In this document: piece after piece, positions 1 through 5,839 of the stretch
Layout: the number at the start of each line of letters is the position of its first letter
How positions within the stretch are numbered: position 1 is the stretch's first letter
Origin: Gammaproteobacteria bacterium
GTDB taxonomy: Bacteria > Pseudomonadota > Gammaproteobacteria > Steroidobacterales > Steroidobacteraceae
Reading direction: 5' to 3'
DNA length: 6,558 nucleotides
Assembly (NCBI GenBank): GCA_003165495.1
Contig: PMMB01000078.1
Span: 1 to 6,558 of the forward strand
The notes under the pieces: model-generated
The model's input: only the letters and a program-made list of their open reading frames with translations
What the model was told of the DNA's origin: nothing
Databases searched by the model: none
Position numbers and translations under genes: made by a program

Positions 1-1757
1 TTCGGCGAATCCACATTGAACACACCACCGGCTTCGGTGTGAGCCTGCGCTTGCAATTCCAACATTCGCGCCGCCAGCTCCGAACTCTGGGTCCTGAGCA
101 GCTCACGATCCACGAGCACGCCCGTGCGTTCCATGCGGTACAACACCGGCACGAGCGGTTGTTCGATGGTTTCGTAGACAGCTTTCAAAGCCGGAATCGC
201 TTCGATTTGCGGCCAAAGCGTCAGATGCAGCCGCAGCGTGACGTCCGCATCCTCGGCGGAGTATTCGGCGGCGCGGTCCACATCCACTTGATTGAAGGTA
301 ATTTGCTTCGCGCCCTTGCCCGCGACATCCTCGAAGTGAATGGTCTTGATGCCGAGATATTTCTCGGCAGTCGAGTCCATGTCATGGTGCGTCGCAACGC
401 TGTTGAGTACATACGATTCGAGCATGGAATCAAATCGCTGCCCCGTGAGCGCGATACCGTAGTTCGCGAGGGCGTGGGTGTCGTACTTCAGGTGATGTCC
501 CAACTTAGGTCTGGCGGGATCCTCGAGCAGCGGTTTGAATGCCGCAAGCACCGTTTCCCGATTGAGTTGCTGCGGAGCTCCCGCGTAATCATGGCCGAGC
601 GGCACGTATGCCGCTTCCCCCGGCGCGACCGCGAACGACAGGCCGACGATGCGCGCTTGCATATAATCGAGGCTGTCGGTTTCGGTATCGAATGAAATGA
701 GCGGAGCCGCGGCGAGCTTTGCAAGCCACACGTTCAATGCATCTTGCGAAAGAATCTTGTGATAATCGCGCGCGACGGCAGGAGTCTCGACAACGGCGGC
801 CACGGCCTGCTCGCCGGGTGTTTCCGCTGTTCCCCCGGTTTCCGCGGTTCCCGCAACGATGATGTCGACCACAGCTGCGCCCACATCTGCCACGGGCGGC
901 TCGAGTACCGGACCCAATGCCTTGAGTAGCGCGCGCAATTCCAGTCGCGTGTACAGTTCTCGCAGCTGCGAGAGGTCCGGTGCGCCGGCAGCAAGCTCGT
1001 CAGCAGTAACCTCCAACGAGAGCGCAGTGTCGATGGTGGCGAGCTTGCGCGACAGTTCGAGTATCGCGAGCTCATTGCGCAGATTCTCGCCCACCTTGCC
1101 GCCGATGTCGCCGGCGTGCGCGATCAGCTCATTGAGCGTTTGATATTGATTGAGCCATTTCGCCGCAGTCTTGGGACCCACCCCGGTGATTCCGGGAATG
1201 TTGTCGGAACTGTCGCCGACCAGCGCCAGGTAGTCGATAATCTGCTCGGGAAACACATCGAATTTCGCCTTGACGCCGGCGCGGTCGAGGCGAGTGTTGC
1301 TCATGGTATTGATCAGTTCAACCTGCGGACCCACCAGTTGCGCCATGTCTTTGTCGCCGGTCGAGATCAGTACGTTGTACCCGGACGCCGCCCCCTGTAT
1401 TGCCAGAGTACCGATCACATCGTCCGCTTCGACGCCGGGGACGCGCAGCAGCGGCAGTCCCATCGCGGCCACCACGTCCAACAGGGGTTTCACCTGAGAG
1501 CGCAGGTCATCCGGCATCGGCGCGCGATGCGCTTTGTACTGATCGAAAAGATCGTCTCTGAACGTGCGGCCGGGCGCATCGAACACCACCGCGATGCGTT
1601 CGGGCGACTCCTCTTTGATCATTTTGTTCAGCATGTTCAGCACGCCCAATACGGCGCCTGTCGGCTGCCCTTGCGAGTTGCTGAGCGGCGGCAGCGCATG
1701 GAAGGCCCGATACAGATAGGAAGAGCCGTCCACCAAAATGAGTTTGCGTGCGCTCAT
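1..1757 (-). CDS. polA: DNA polymerase I, N-terminal 585 residues (C-terminus beyond the left edge)
   Basis: DNA polymerase I removes RNA primers, fills gaps and takes part in excision repair in the cytoplasm. The frame is open from ATG at 1757 to the window edge, about 63% of a usual 930-residue PolA. Residues 1-290 are the 5'-nuclease, with acidic metal ligands D10, D60, E110, D112, D113, D135 and D182 and a helix-hairpin-helix (GITGVGPKTA, 189-198). Residues about 330-520 are the 3'-5' proofreading domain with the full DEDD set: D357 and E359 (FDTETDS), D426 (HLKYD), Y499 and D503 (YSAED). The polymerase domain has only begun (about 540-585); palm and fingers lie outside. A Glu/Ala/Val-rich linker (about 287-330) joins the nucleases and contains a tandem hexapeptide. 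The start lies 21 bases after the lptM stop; a weak AAGG sits just before it. The match to E. coli PolA is nearly collinear, offset by 2-3 residues. Confidence 0.97.
   Translation of the reverse strand, partial: MSARKLILVDGSSYLYRAFHALPPLSNSQGQPTGAVLGVLNMLNKMIKEESPERIAVVFDAPGRTFRDDLFDQYKAHRAPMPDDLRSQVKPLLDVVAAMGLPLLRVPGVEADDVIGTLAIQGAASGYNVLISTGDKDMAQLVGPQVELINTMSNTRLDRAGVKAKFDVFPEQIIDYLALVGDSSDNIPGITGVGPKTAAKWLNQYQTLNELIAHAGDIGGKVGENLRNELAILELSRKLATIDTALSLEVTADELAAGAPDLSQLRELYTRLELRALLKALGPVLEPPVADVGAAVVDIIVAGTAETGGTAETPGEQAVAAVVETPAVARDYHKILSQDALNVWLAKLAAAPLISFDTETDSLDYMQARIVGLSFAVAPGEAAYVPLGHDYAGAPQQLNRETVLAAFKPLLEDPARPKLGHHLKYDTHALANYGIALTGQRFDSMLESYVLNSVATHHDMDSTAEKYLGIKTIHFEDVAGKGAKQITFNQVDVDRAAEYSAEDADVTLRLHLTLWPQIEAIPALKAVYETIEQPLVPVLYRMERTGVLVDRELLRTQSSELAARMLELQAQAHTEAGGVFNVDSP
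820..855 (-). repeat. Imperfect 18-bp tandem duplication in the polA linker
   Basis: Two adjacent 18-base units (820-837 and 838-855) agree at 15 of 18 positions. Being a multiple of three, the duplication keeps the frame and encodes GTAETG followed by GTAETP (PolA residues 303-314). It lies in the low-complexity linker between the 5'-nuclease and the proofreading domain, where length change should be tolerated. Confidence 0.7.
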
Positions 1758-1778
1758 GGCCTTAAGCGGTCACCCCAA

Positions 1779-1976
1779 TCAGGGCTTTGGCGTCGCGTCC
1801 GATGAGTTGCTCGTTGCTTCAGGCGCCGGCGTGCTGGCGGGCGCAGTCGGTGCGCGCGGACTCGGCACGACTTTCTTGTGCTTAGGGGCATCCGGAAGCA
1901 CCAGTGGTCCTTTTTGGCCACATCCGGCGACTATCCCGGCCAGAAAGACAGGGACCCACAGGTGCATGATTTTCAT
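1779..1976 (-). CDS. lptM: LptM (YifL)-type small outer-membrane lipoprotein
   Basis: A 65-residue lipoprotein. A short hydrophobic signal (residues about 5-18) ends in a lipobox with acylated C19 (IVAGC), followed at once by the family signature CGQKGPLVLP (19-28), matching CGLKGPLYFP of E. coli YifL. The rest is a Lys/Pro/Ala/Ser-rich disordered tail, and the length equals that of E. coli (67). In the family, LptM stabilises the LptD/LptE translocon and promotes its correct disulfide formation; that role here is inferred from the signature. A glutamine follows the lipidated cysteine-glycine, with no Asp at +2, so outer-membrane sorting is expected. The ATG at 1976 has no Shine-Dalgarno and sits 6 bases after a TATACT box; a second ATG at 1967 would shorten the protein by three residues. 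polA follows 21 bases downstream and may be co-transcribed. In E. coli the gene lies beside dapF, not polA. Confidence 0.88.
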   Translation of the reverse strand: MKIMHLWVPVFLAGIVAGCGQKGPLVLPDAPKHKKVVPSPRAPTAPASTPAPEATSNSSDATPKP

Positions 1977-1982
1977 ACTAAG

Positions 1983-1988
1983 AGTATA
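1983..1988 (-). promoter_or_regulatory. Candidate -10 box of lptM
   Basis: TATACT on the minus strand (5 of 6 to TATAAT), with 6 bases between it and the lptM ATG, so transcription would start at or next to the A of the start codon. No convincing -35 hexamer is seen 16-18 bases upstream. The site overlaps a GTATAC palindrome. Confidence 0.5.
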
Positions 1989-1993
1989 CCGCG

Positions 1994-2008
1994 TGCCGCA
2001 ACGCGGCA
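1994..2008. repeat. Short perfect inverted repeat in the lptM/barrel-gene divergent gap
   Basis: Six-base arms TGCCGC and GCGGCA are separated by AAC. The palindrome lies just upstream of the lptM -10 box, over its spacer and -35 region, so it could be an operator. It has no T-run on either side and is not a good terminator. It could also be chance in GC-rich DNA. Confidence 0.35.
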
Positions 2009-2012
2009 GATT

Positions 2013-2038
2013 GACCGGAACTTCCAGCGGCGCCGGTC
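2013..2038. repeat. Inverted repeat GACCGG...CCGGTC in the divergent gap
   Basis: Perfect six-base arms at 2013-2018 and 2033-2038 with a 14-base centre. The left arm overlaps the GGAACTT element of the plus-strand promoter candidate and the right arm lies in its spacer, so a bound dimeric regulator would compete with polymerase. Function is inferred only. Confidence 0.3.
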
Positions 2039-2045
2039 GGTCCGA
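2017..2045 (+). promoter_or_regulatory. Candidate sigma-E (ECF-type) promoter of the outer-membrane barrel gene
   Basis: GGAACTT at 2017-2023 equals the RpoE -35 consensus at all seven positions. After a 17-base spacer comes TCCGA at 2041-2045, close to the TCTGA/TCAAA -10 forms. Transcription would start near 2051-2053, giving a leader of about 20 bases that still holds the ribosome site at 2064-2067. The sequence match and geometry are seen; use by RpoE is inferred. Confidence 0.55.
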
Positions 2046-2063
2046 AACTGCAGTACCTATATT

Positions 2064-2067
2064 GGAG
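2064..2067 (+). promoter_or_regulatory. Ribosome binding site that fixes the start of the barrel gene
   Basis: GGAG lies 6 bases before the ATG at 2074. It decides between this ATG and the open in-frame stretch that extends back to 1738 antisense to lptM. The chosen ATG also begins a clean signal peptide. Confidence 0.75.
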
Positions 2068-2073
2068 ATATTG

Positions 2074-2697
2074 ATGAAGCGGATATCAGGAACCCTGCTG
2101 GCAATCCTTGCGGTTGGTGCATGCGCGGCCTCGACGGCGGCTCTGGCAGAGAATCCGGCCGGATTTTATCTCGGCGCCGGCGTGGGTTATTCCACGGTCA
2201 GGAGCGACGATTCTGCCTACGGGCTTCCCGGCTATTTCAATGATCACCAAACGGCCTGGAAGGTAATCGCCGGAGTGCGCCCAATCTCCGTCGTGGGCGC
2301 AGAGTTCGAATACATCGACTTTGGCCAACCGAGCAACCACTTCAGTGCCAACAGCATCAACAACTACGGGCTTGATTCTCACCCACGCGCGGCGGCGCTG
2401 TTCGCCGTGGGTTATCTGCCGCTGCCCATCCCGTTCTTCGATGTCTACGGCAAGGCCGGCGTCGCGCGGCTGCAAACAGACGTGACCACTGTTGAGGCGC
2501 TGGTGACGTGCCCTGTGAATTCGCCGAATTGTTCTCCGATCTTCTCCCGTCAGAACCAAACCGACAACAAGTTCGCTTACGGCGTGGGCATGCAGTCAAA
2601 AGCTTGGGGAGTCTCATTCCGCGCTGAATACGAGCGCATCAGCTCCCAGTTCGGTGACCCCGACGCTCTAACCGTCAGCGCCACGTGGACGTTTTAG
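2074..2697 (+). CDS. Small outer-membrane beta-barrel protein (OmpA/OmpW-like porin fold)
   Basis: A 207-residue exported protein. A Sec signal peptide (residues 1-25, MKR then a hydrophobic core, ending ALA before E26) leads into alternating aromatic/polar strands typical of an eight-strand barrel: FYLGAGVGYS at 31-40, VVGAEFEYIDFG at 73-84, DVYGKAGVARL at 123-133, KFAYGVGMQSK at 166-176, FRAEYERIS at 182-190. The chain ends VSATWTF, with the terminal Phe of the BAM-recognised beta-signal. A long loop (about 134-165) holds the only two mature cysteines, C146 and C153, which could form a disulfide outside the cell. Similar proteins are annotated as porin-family or outer membrane beta-barrel domain proteins; ligand or role is unknown. 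It is divergent from lptM and has a sigma-E-like promoter. Start chosen by the GGAG and the signal peptide. Confidence 0.88.
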   Translation: MKRISGTLLAILAVGACAASTAALAENPAGFYLGAGVGYSTVRSDDSAYGLPGYFNDHQTAWKVIAGVRPISVVGAEFEYIDFGQPSNHFSANSINNYGLDSHPRAAALFAVGYLPLPIPFFDVYGKAGVARLQTDVTTVEALVTCPVNSPNCSPIFSRQNQTDNKFAYGVGMQSKAWGVSFRAEYERISSQFGDPDALTVSATWTF

Positions 2698-2728
2698 CGA
2701 TGAGGCGCTTTCGCATCGCGCAACGCTA
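2695..2728 (+). other. Weak stem-loop after the barrel gene
   Basis: GCGATG (2697-2702) pairs with CATCGC (2714-2719), and an alternative outer pair TAGCG (2695-2699) matches CGCTA (2724-2728). No T-run follows, so this is not a canonical intrinsic terminator. It may protect the 3' end or mean nothing. Confidence 0.25.
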
Positions 2729-2783
2729 GCACGGGGTACTCACGCCAGTTGTAGAGCCGGTCGCGCGACATGGCGCGGGTCTC

Positions 2784-2789
2784 TATACT
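2784..2789 (+). promoter_or_regulatory. Candidate -10 box of the phosphoesterase gene
   Basis: TATACT, the same hexamer as before lptM, lies 7 bases before the ATG at 2797. No clear -35 is seen, and no Shine-Dalgarno lies between it and the ATG. The predicted transcript would be leaderless and could not contain the earlier ATG at 2770. Confidence 0.45.
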
Positions 2790-2796
2790 GGCGTGC

Positions 2797-4491
2797 ATGA
2801 AACGCATGCTTCGACCCCGCGCGGGGCGCTCCTGGCTACTCGCGCTCGGATTCGTCGCCACTCTCGTCGGCTGCGCCAACAAAAACATCATCTCGGGCTC
2901 CGGCAGCGGCGACGCCACGACTCGGGCGCTACGGTCGAATGTCGACACCATCGTAGTCATCTACGCCGAAAATCGCGCCTTCGACAATTTGTTCGGGAAT
3001 TACCCCGGGGCGCACGGTCTCAGCGAAGTCGTGGACCGTGATGGCCGGCCCATGCCGACTTATGCACCCCAGACCGATCGCGATGGGTCCGTGCTTTCGA
3101 CCCTGCCGCCAACATGGGGCGGCGTCACGGCTGCGGGCGTCAAGCCGGTAGTGACCGAAGCCCAAAGCGCCGGTTTACCCAATGCGCCGTTTTCGATCGA
3201 GCACGCCTTTACGGCGCAATCCACTGTCACTTTGTCGACGTCGACCGTGACGCGGGACTTGGCTCATCGCTTTTTTGAGCACCAGATGCAGATCGACGGC
3301 GGCAAGAACGACGGCTATGCCGCGTGGTCCGACGCCGGTGGTCTCGCCATGGGGCACTATGACTACAGCCGGTCGGCGCTGTATCGCCTCGCGAAAGACT
3401 TCGTGCTCGCCGATAATTTTTTCCAAGGCGCCTTCGGCGGTTCTTTCCTGAATCATCAATACTTGATTTGCGCCTGTGCCCCGGTATATACCAACGCGGA
3501 TACTGCGGCGGCGAAACCATCCATAGCGATACTTGAAAAAGACGCGGCCGGACGCTATCTGCCGCGGCTAAAACCGGCGCAGGACGCAAAGCTCTCCGCC
3601 TTGGACGGCCCCCCCAAGTTTGCGAAAAACGGCAATATCACACCAGCCGACTATTTCGGTGACGGCAAGTTTTACGCCGTCAACACCATGCAACCCGCGT
3701 ATCAGCCGAGCGGCAACAAGCCGGCGGCTACCGATGCCGATTACCTGTACGCGGATCCCAACAATGCCACTACTTTGCCGCCCCAGAATCAGGTGACCAT
3801 CGGCGACGCGCTCGACGCCAAACGCGTCGATTGGATTTGGTATTCGGGCGCCTGGGACGCGGCGCTCGCCGACGGCCGGCGGTCGCCGCTCAAATCTCGC
3901 GAAGCAATCTACGCGCCCGGGAATGCCGGCGGCAATCCCGACTTCCAGCCGCATCACCAACCCTTCAACTACTACGAGCGCTTTGATCCGAAAGCTCGCG
4001 CCGAACAACGCGCTGCCCATTTGAAGGATTACAGCGCGCTAGTCGCCGATGCAGCCGCCGGCCGCTTGCCGGCGGTCGCGTTCTACAAACCGCAAGGCAA
4101 TGTGAACCAGCATCCCGGCTACGCATCGGTGGCGGAAGGCGATGCGCACATCGCCGATCTGATCGCGAAACTGCGCGCAAGTCCGCAGTGGCAACACATG
4201 GTGGTCGTGATTACCTACGACGAATTCGGCGGTGCATGGGACCATGTGGCGCCGCCGCAAGGCGATCTGTTGGGACCCGGCGCGCGAATTCCCGCGCTGA
4301 TCATTTCGCCGTTTGCGAAACGCGGCACTGTCGATCACACGCAGTACGACACCGAGTCCATCCTGCGATTGATCACGCGCCGCTTCGATCTCGACGTATT
4401 GCCGGGGATCATGCTGCGCGATGAAGGTCTTGCCGCGCACGGCGCGCCGCCGATGGGCGACCTGACCAACGCCCTCCAGTTGCGCCAGTAA
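2797..4491 (+). CDS. AcpA-like acid phosphatase / phosphoesterase lipoprotein (phospholipase C family)
   Basis: A 564-residue metal-dependent phosphoesterase of the PF04185 family, in the alkaline phosphatase superfamily. The Arg-rich lipoprotein signal (residues 1-25) ends LVGC, giving acylated C26; with Ala at +2 outer-membrane anchoring is expected. Metal-site residues are E58-N59 in ENRAFDNLFG (58-67) and D475-E476 plus D482-H483 in YDEFGGAWDH. S216 in FGGSFLNHQ (213-221) matches the nucleophile region of Francisella AcpA, and NQHPGY (437-442) is also conserved. AcpA is a broad-specificity acid phosphatase, while other members cleave phospholipids; the FGGSFLNHQ form favours the phosphatase side, but the substrate is not fixed by sequence. 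Only C225 and C227 remain in the mature chain. An in-frame ATG at 2770 would add nine residues (573 in all), but it precedes the -10 box and lacks a ribosome site. The gene is 99 bases after the barrel gene and converges on fkpA. Confidence 0.9.
   Translation: MKRMLRPRAGRSWLLALGFVATLVGCANKNIISGSGSGDATTRALRSNVDTIVVIYAENRAFDNLFGNYPGAHGLSEVVDRDGRPMPTYAPQTDRDGSVLSTLPPTWGGVTAAGVKPVVTEAQSAGLPNAPFSIEHAFTAQSTVTLSTSTVTRDLAHRFFEHQMQIDGGKNDGYAAWSDAGGLAMGHYDYSRSALYRLAKDFVLADNFFQGAFGGSFLNHQYLICACAPVYTNADTAAAKPSIAILEKDAAGRYLPRLKPAQDAKLSALDGPPKFAKNGNITPADYFGDGKFYAVNTMQPAYQPSGNKPAATDADYLYADPNNATTLPPQNQVTIGDALDAKRVDWIWYSGAWDAALADGRRSPLKSREAIYAPGNAGGNPDFQPHHQPFNYYERFDPKARAEQRAAHLKDYSALVADAAAGRLPAVAFYKPQGNVNQHPGYASVAEGDAHIADLIAKLRASPQWQHMVVVITYDEFGGAWDHVAPPQGDLLGPGARIPALIISPFAKRGTVDHTQYDTESILRLITRRFDLDVLPGIMLRDEGLAAHGAPPMGDLTNALQLRQ
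4055..4075. repeat. Perfect 8-bp hairpin inside the phosphoesterase gene
   Basis: CCGCCGGC (4055-4062) and GCCGGCGG (4068-4075) flank a 5-base loop within codons for AAAGRLPAV. There is no T-run. It is probably a product of GC-rich codon choice. Confidence 0.4.
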
Positions 4492-4554
4492 CCTCCGGCC
4501 GCCGCGCGTACCGGGACCCGCCGCGTCGCGTGTCCGGGTCGCGCGTCCGCGCCG
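4492..4554. other. Convergent intergenic gap with a GC-rich inverted repeat
   Basis: This 63-base gap separates two convergent genes. GACCCG (4515-4520) pairs with CGGGTC (4535-4540) over a 14-base loop, extended by two pairs beyond one mismatch. No poly-T tract follows on either strand, so termination may need Rho or may depend on this weak stem. No gene is seen here. Confidence 0.3.
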
Positions 4555-5352
4555 CTATTTCGACTTCGGCACCGGCTTGGTGTCCGAATGCGCGGGTGGT
4601 GCCGCCGGCGCGCCGCTCGATTTGACGCTCAGCAACTCTACCTCGAATATCAACAGCGAACCGCCCGGAATTCCGGGCCTTGGAGCCGTGCCGTAGGCAA
4701 GTTCCGGCGGCACGAACAGTTGCCATTTGGCGCCCGGCTTCATCAGCACCAATGCCTGTTGCCAACCCGGTATCACGCCGTTCACCGGGAAGGATACGGG
4801 CGTGCCGCGCGCGTAACTGCTGTCGAACTCCGAACCATCCAGCAGTTTGCCCCGGTATTGCACCGTCACTTCATCCGTGGGTGTGACCACCGCAGCGTTG
4901 CTATCTCCCGCCACGAGAATCTTGTATTGCATGCCCGAGGGCGTGGTCTTCACTCCCTTTTCTTGCGCATTGCGCCCCAAGAAGTCTTTCGCGGCCGCCT
5001 GATTGCGTGCGGTCGCGGCCTCCATCGCTGAGCGCACGTACGCCTGCACTTGTTGCTGGTCGGCGGGAGTACTCTTTTTTCCGTGCAGGCCATCCTTCAT
5101 GCCGCGCGCAATTGCGTCGATGGAAACCTGATCGGCGATCCCCACCCGGCGCAGTTGCTCTCCGAAAGTCAGGCCAAACAAGTAGCTGGTTTGATCGATT
5201 GAGGGCGCTTGGGGCTCCGTTCCGGCCACGGCCGGGGGTGCCGGCGTATTTGGCGCAGGAGTGGGAGTTTGGGCGCCGACAAGGGCTGCGGTTGCAATCA
5301 AGGCGCACGCACAGCATGTCTGGCGCAAAATTGCGATTCTGTGATGTTTCAT
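4555..5352 (-). CDS. fkpA: FkpA/Mip-type periplasmic FKBP peptidyl-prolyl isomerase
   Basis: A 265-residue isomerase and chaperone that speeds proline cis-trans isomerisation and assists folding in the periplasm. A signal peptide (residues 1-27, ending VGA) is followed by a Pro/Thr/Ala linker (28-50), an alpha-helical FKBP_N dimerisation segment (about 51-125) and the FKBP domain (about 132-243). The pocket residues of FKBP12 are all present: Y166, F176, D177, F188, V193-I194, W197, Y220 and F236, with DGSEFDSSYARG (172-183) and VIPGW (193-197). A Pro/Ala/Lys tail (244-265) resembles that of E. coli FkpA, whose length (270) is similar. The start is the ATG that begins the signal peptide; the frame stays open upstream into the thioesterase gene but has no role there. 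It follows that gene by 46 bases and may be co-transcribed. No Shine-Dalgarno is visible; a TATCTT lies 7 bases upstream. Confidence 0.93.
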   Translation of the reverse strand: MKHHRIAILRQTCCACALIATAALVGAQTPTPAPNTPAPPAVAGTEPQAPSIDQTSYLFGLTFGEQLRRVGIADQVSIDAIARGMKDGLHGKKSTPADQQQVQAYVRSAMEAATARNQAAAKDFLGRNAQEKGVKTTPSGMQYKILVAGDSNAAVVTPTDEVTVQYRGKLLDGSEFDSSYARGTPVSFPVNGVIPGWQQALVLMKPGAKWQLFVPPELAYGTAPRPGIPGGSLLIFEVELLSVKSSGAPAAPPAHSDTKPVPKSK

Positions 5353-5359
5353 GGTAGGA

Positions 5360-5365
5360 AAGATA
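5360..5365 (-). promoter_or_regulatory. Weak candidate -10 box of fkpA
   Basis: TATCTT (4 of 6 to TATAAT) on the minus strand, 7 bases before the ATG at 5352. The intervening TCCTACC is pyrimidine-rich, so no normal ribosome site exists there; the nearest purine run, AAGAGG at 5368-5373, is 15 bases away. Spacing resembles that of the lptM and phosphoesterase boxes. No -35 at standard spacing. Confidence 0.3.
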
Positions 5366-5398
5366 CGCCTCTTGAGGGTTGCAAAGGACGGCGCGATT

Positions 5399-5839
5399 TC
5401 AGGTGCCGAGCGACCCGCGTCGAATGATCGCAATCGTCAACCGAGAAGTACATACCAATTTGCCCGCATCGTTGATTATGTCGATCGTCCACACCTGCGA
5501 GCGCCCGCCCACATGCACCGGTCGCGCAGTCCCGGTCACGAGCCCGGATCGCGCTGCCCGCAGGTGATTGGCGTTGATCTCCTGACCCACGCACTGATAT
5601 TCCGCGGCGTCGACGCACATGGCCGCGCCCATGCTTCCCAGAGTTTCGGCGAGCGCCACCGAAGCGCCGCCGTGAAGTAATCCGTAAGGCTGCCGGGTCC
5701 GCTCATCGACAGGCATGGTACCGCAAACGAAGTCATCGCCGATTTCAGTGAATTCGATTCCAAGGTGTTCGAGCAGCGTTCCGACCCGGCCGGAATTCAA
5801 TTCCTGCACGGATCTTTTGCTCTTCCATATCATCATCAT
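5399..5839 (-). CDS. YdiI/MenI-type hotdog-fold acyl-CoA thioesterase (PaaI family)
   Basis: A cytoplasmic hotdog thioesterase of 146 residues counted from the first of three consecutive ATG codons. It matches E. coli YdiI almost end to end: MIWK at 3-6, MPVDERTRQPYGLLHGGAS at 42-60, GQEINANHLR at 85-94, SRLTIAI at 132-138. H56 and E65 stand where YdiI has its active-site H54 and E63, and Q50 is also kept. YdiI hydrolyses 1,4-dihydroxy-2-naphthoyl-CoA in menaquinone synthesis and its paralogue EntH clears misacylated enterobactin carrier. Neither pathway is visible here, so the substrate is open, and a general aryl- or acyl-CoA hydrolase is equally likely. The first ATG overlaps the argH TGA (ATGA). 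The ribosome site favours the second or third ATG; the third (5833) aligns with the start of YdiI. It lies in a series with argH upstream and fkpA downstream. Confidence 0.92.
   Translation of the reverse strand: MMMIWKSKRSVQELNSGRVGTLLEHLGIEFTEIGDDFVCGTMPVDERTRQPYGLLHGGASVALAETLGSMGAAMCVDAAEYQCVGQEINANHLRAARSGLVTGTARPVHVGGRSQVWTIDIINDAGKLVCTSRLTIAIIRRGSLGT

Noticed and set aside
39..695. Long plus-strand open frame (218 codons)
   Set aside because: It lies antisense within the intact polA frame, whose catalytic motifs are complete; the Arg/His-rich product has no family features.
2058..2063. TATATT as a housekeeping -10 box for the barrel gene
   Set aside because: The resulting start near 2070 would exclude the GGAG site from the mRNA, and no -35 stands at the right distance.
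1738..2073. Upstream in-frame extension of the barrel protein (112 codons)
   Set aside because: It runs antisense through lptM and the divergent promoters; the signal peptide and GGAG point to the ATG at 2074.
2086..2559. Minus-strand open frame inside the barrel gene
   Set aside because: It is a shadow of the barrel coding frame; the plus-strand product has a signal peptide and a terminal beta-signal, the minus one has nothing recognisable.
3568..4020. Minus-strand open frame inside the phosphoesterase gene (150 codons)
   Set aside because: The gene it overlaps has complete catalytic motifs; the antisense product shows no domain or ribosome site.
4055..4075. Intragenic 8-bp hairpin as a terminator or regulatory element
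   Set aside because: There is no T-tract and it lies in the middle of conserved coding sequence; GC-rich codons explain it.
5366..5405. Sigma-E promoter upstream of fkpA, as in E. coli
   Set aside because: No GGAAC-like element with a suitable -10 is present; the best candidate (TGAAATC with TCAAG) has poor matches and a 19-base spacer.
5353..5433. Longer N-terminus for the FkpA-like protein
   Set aside because: It would overlap the thioesterase gene and bury the signal peptide behind 27 residues; the ATG at 5352 gives a normal signal peptide.
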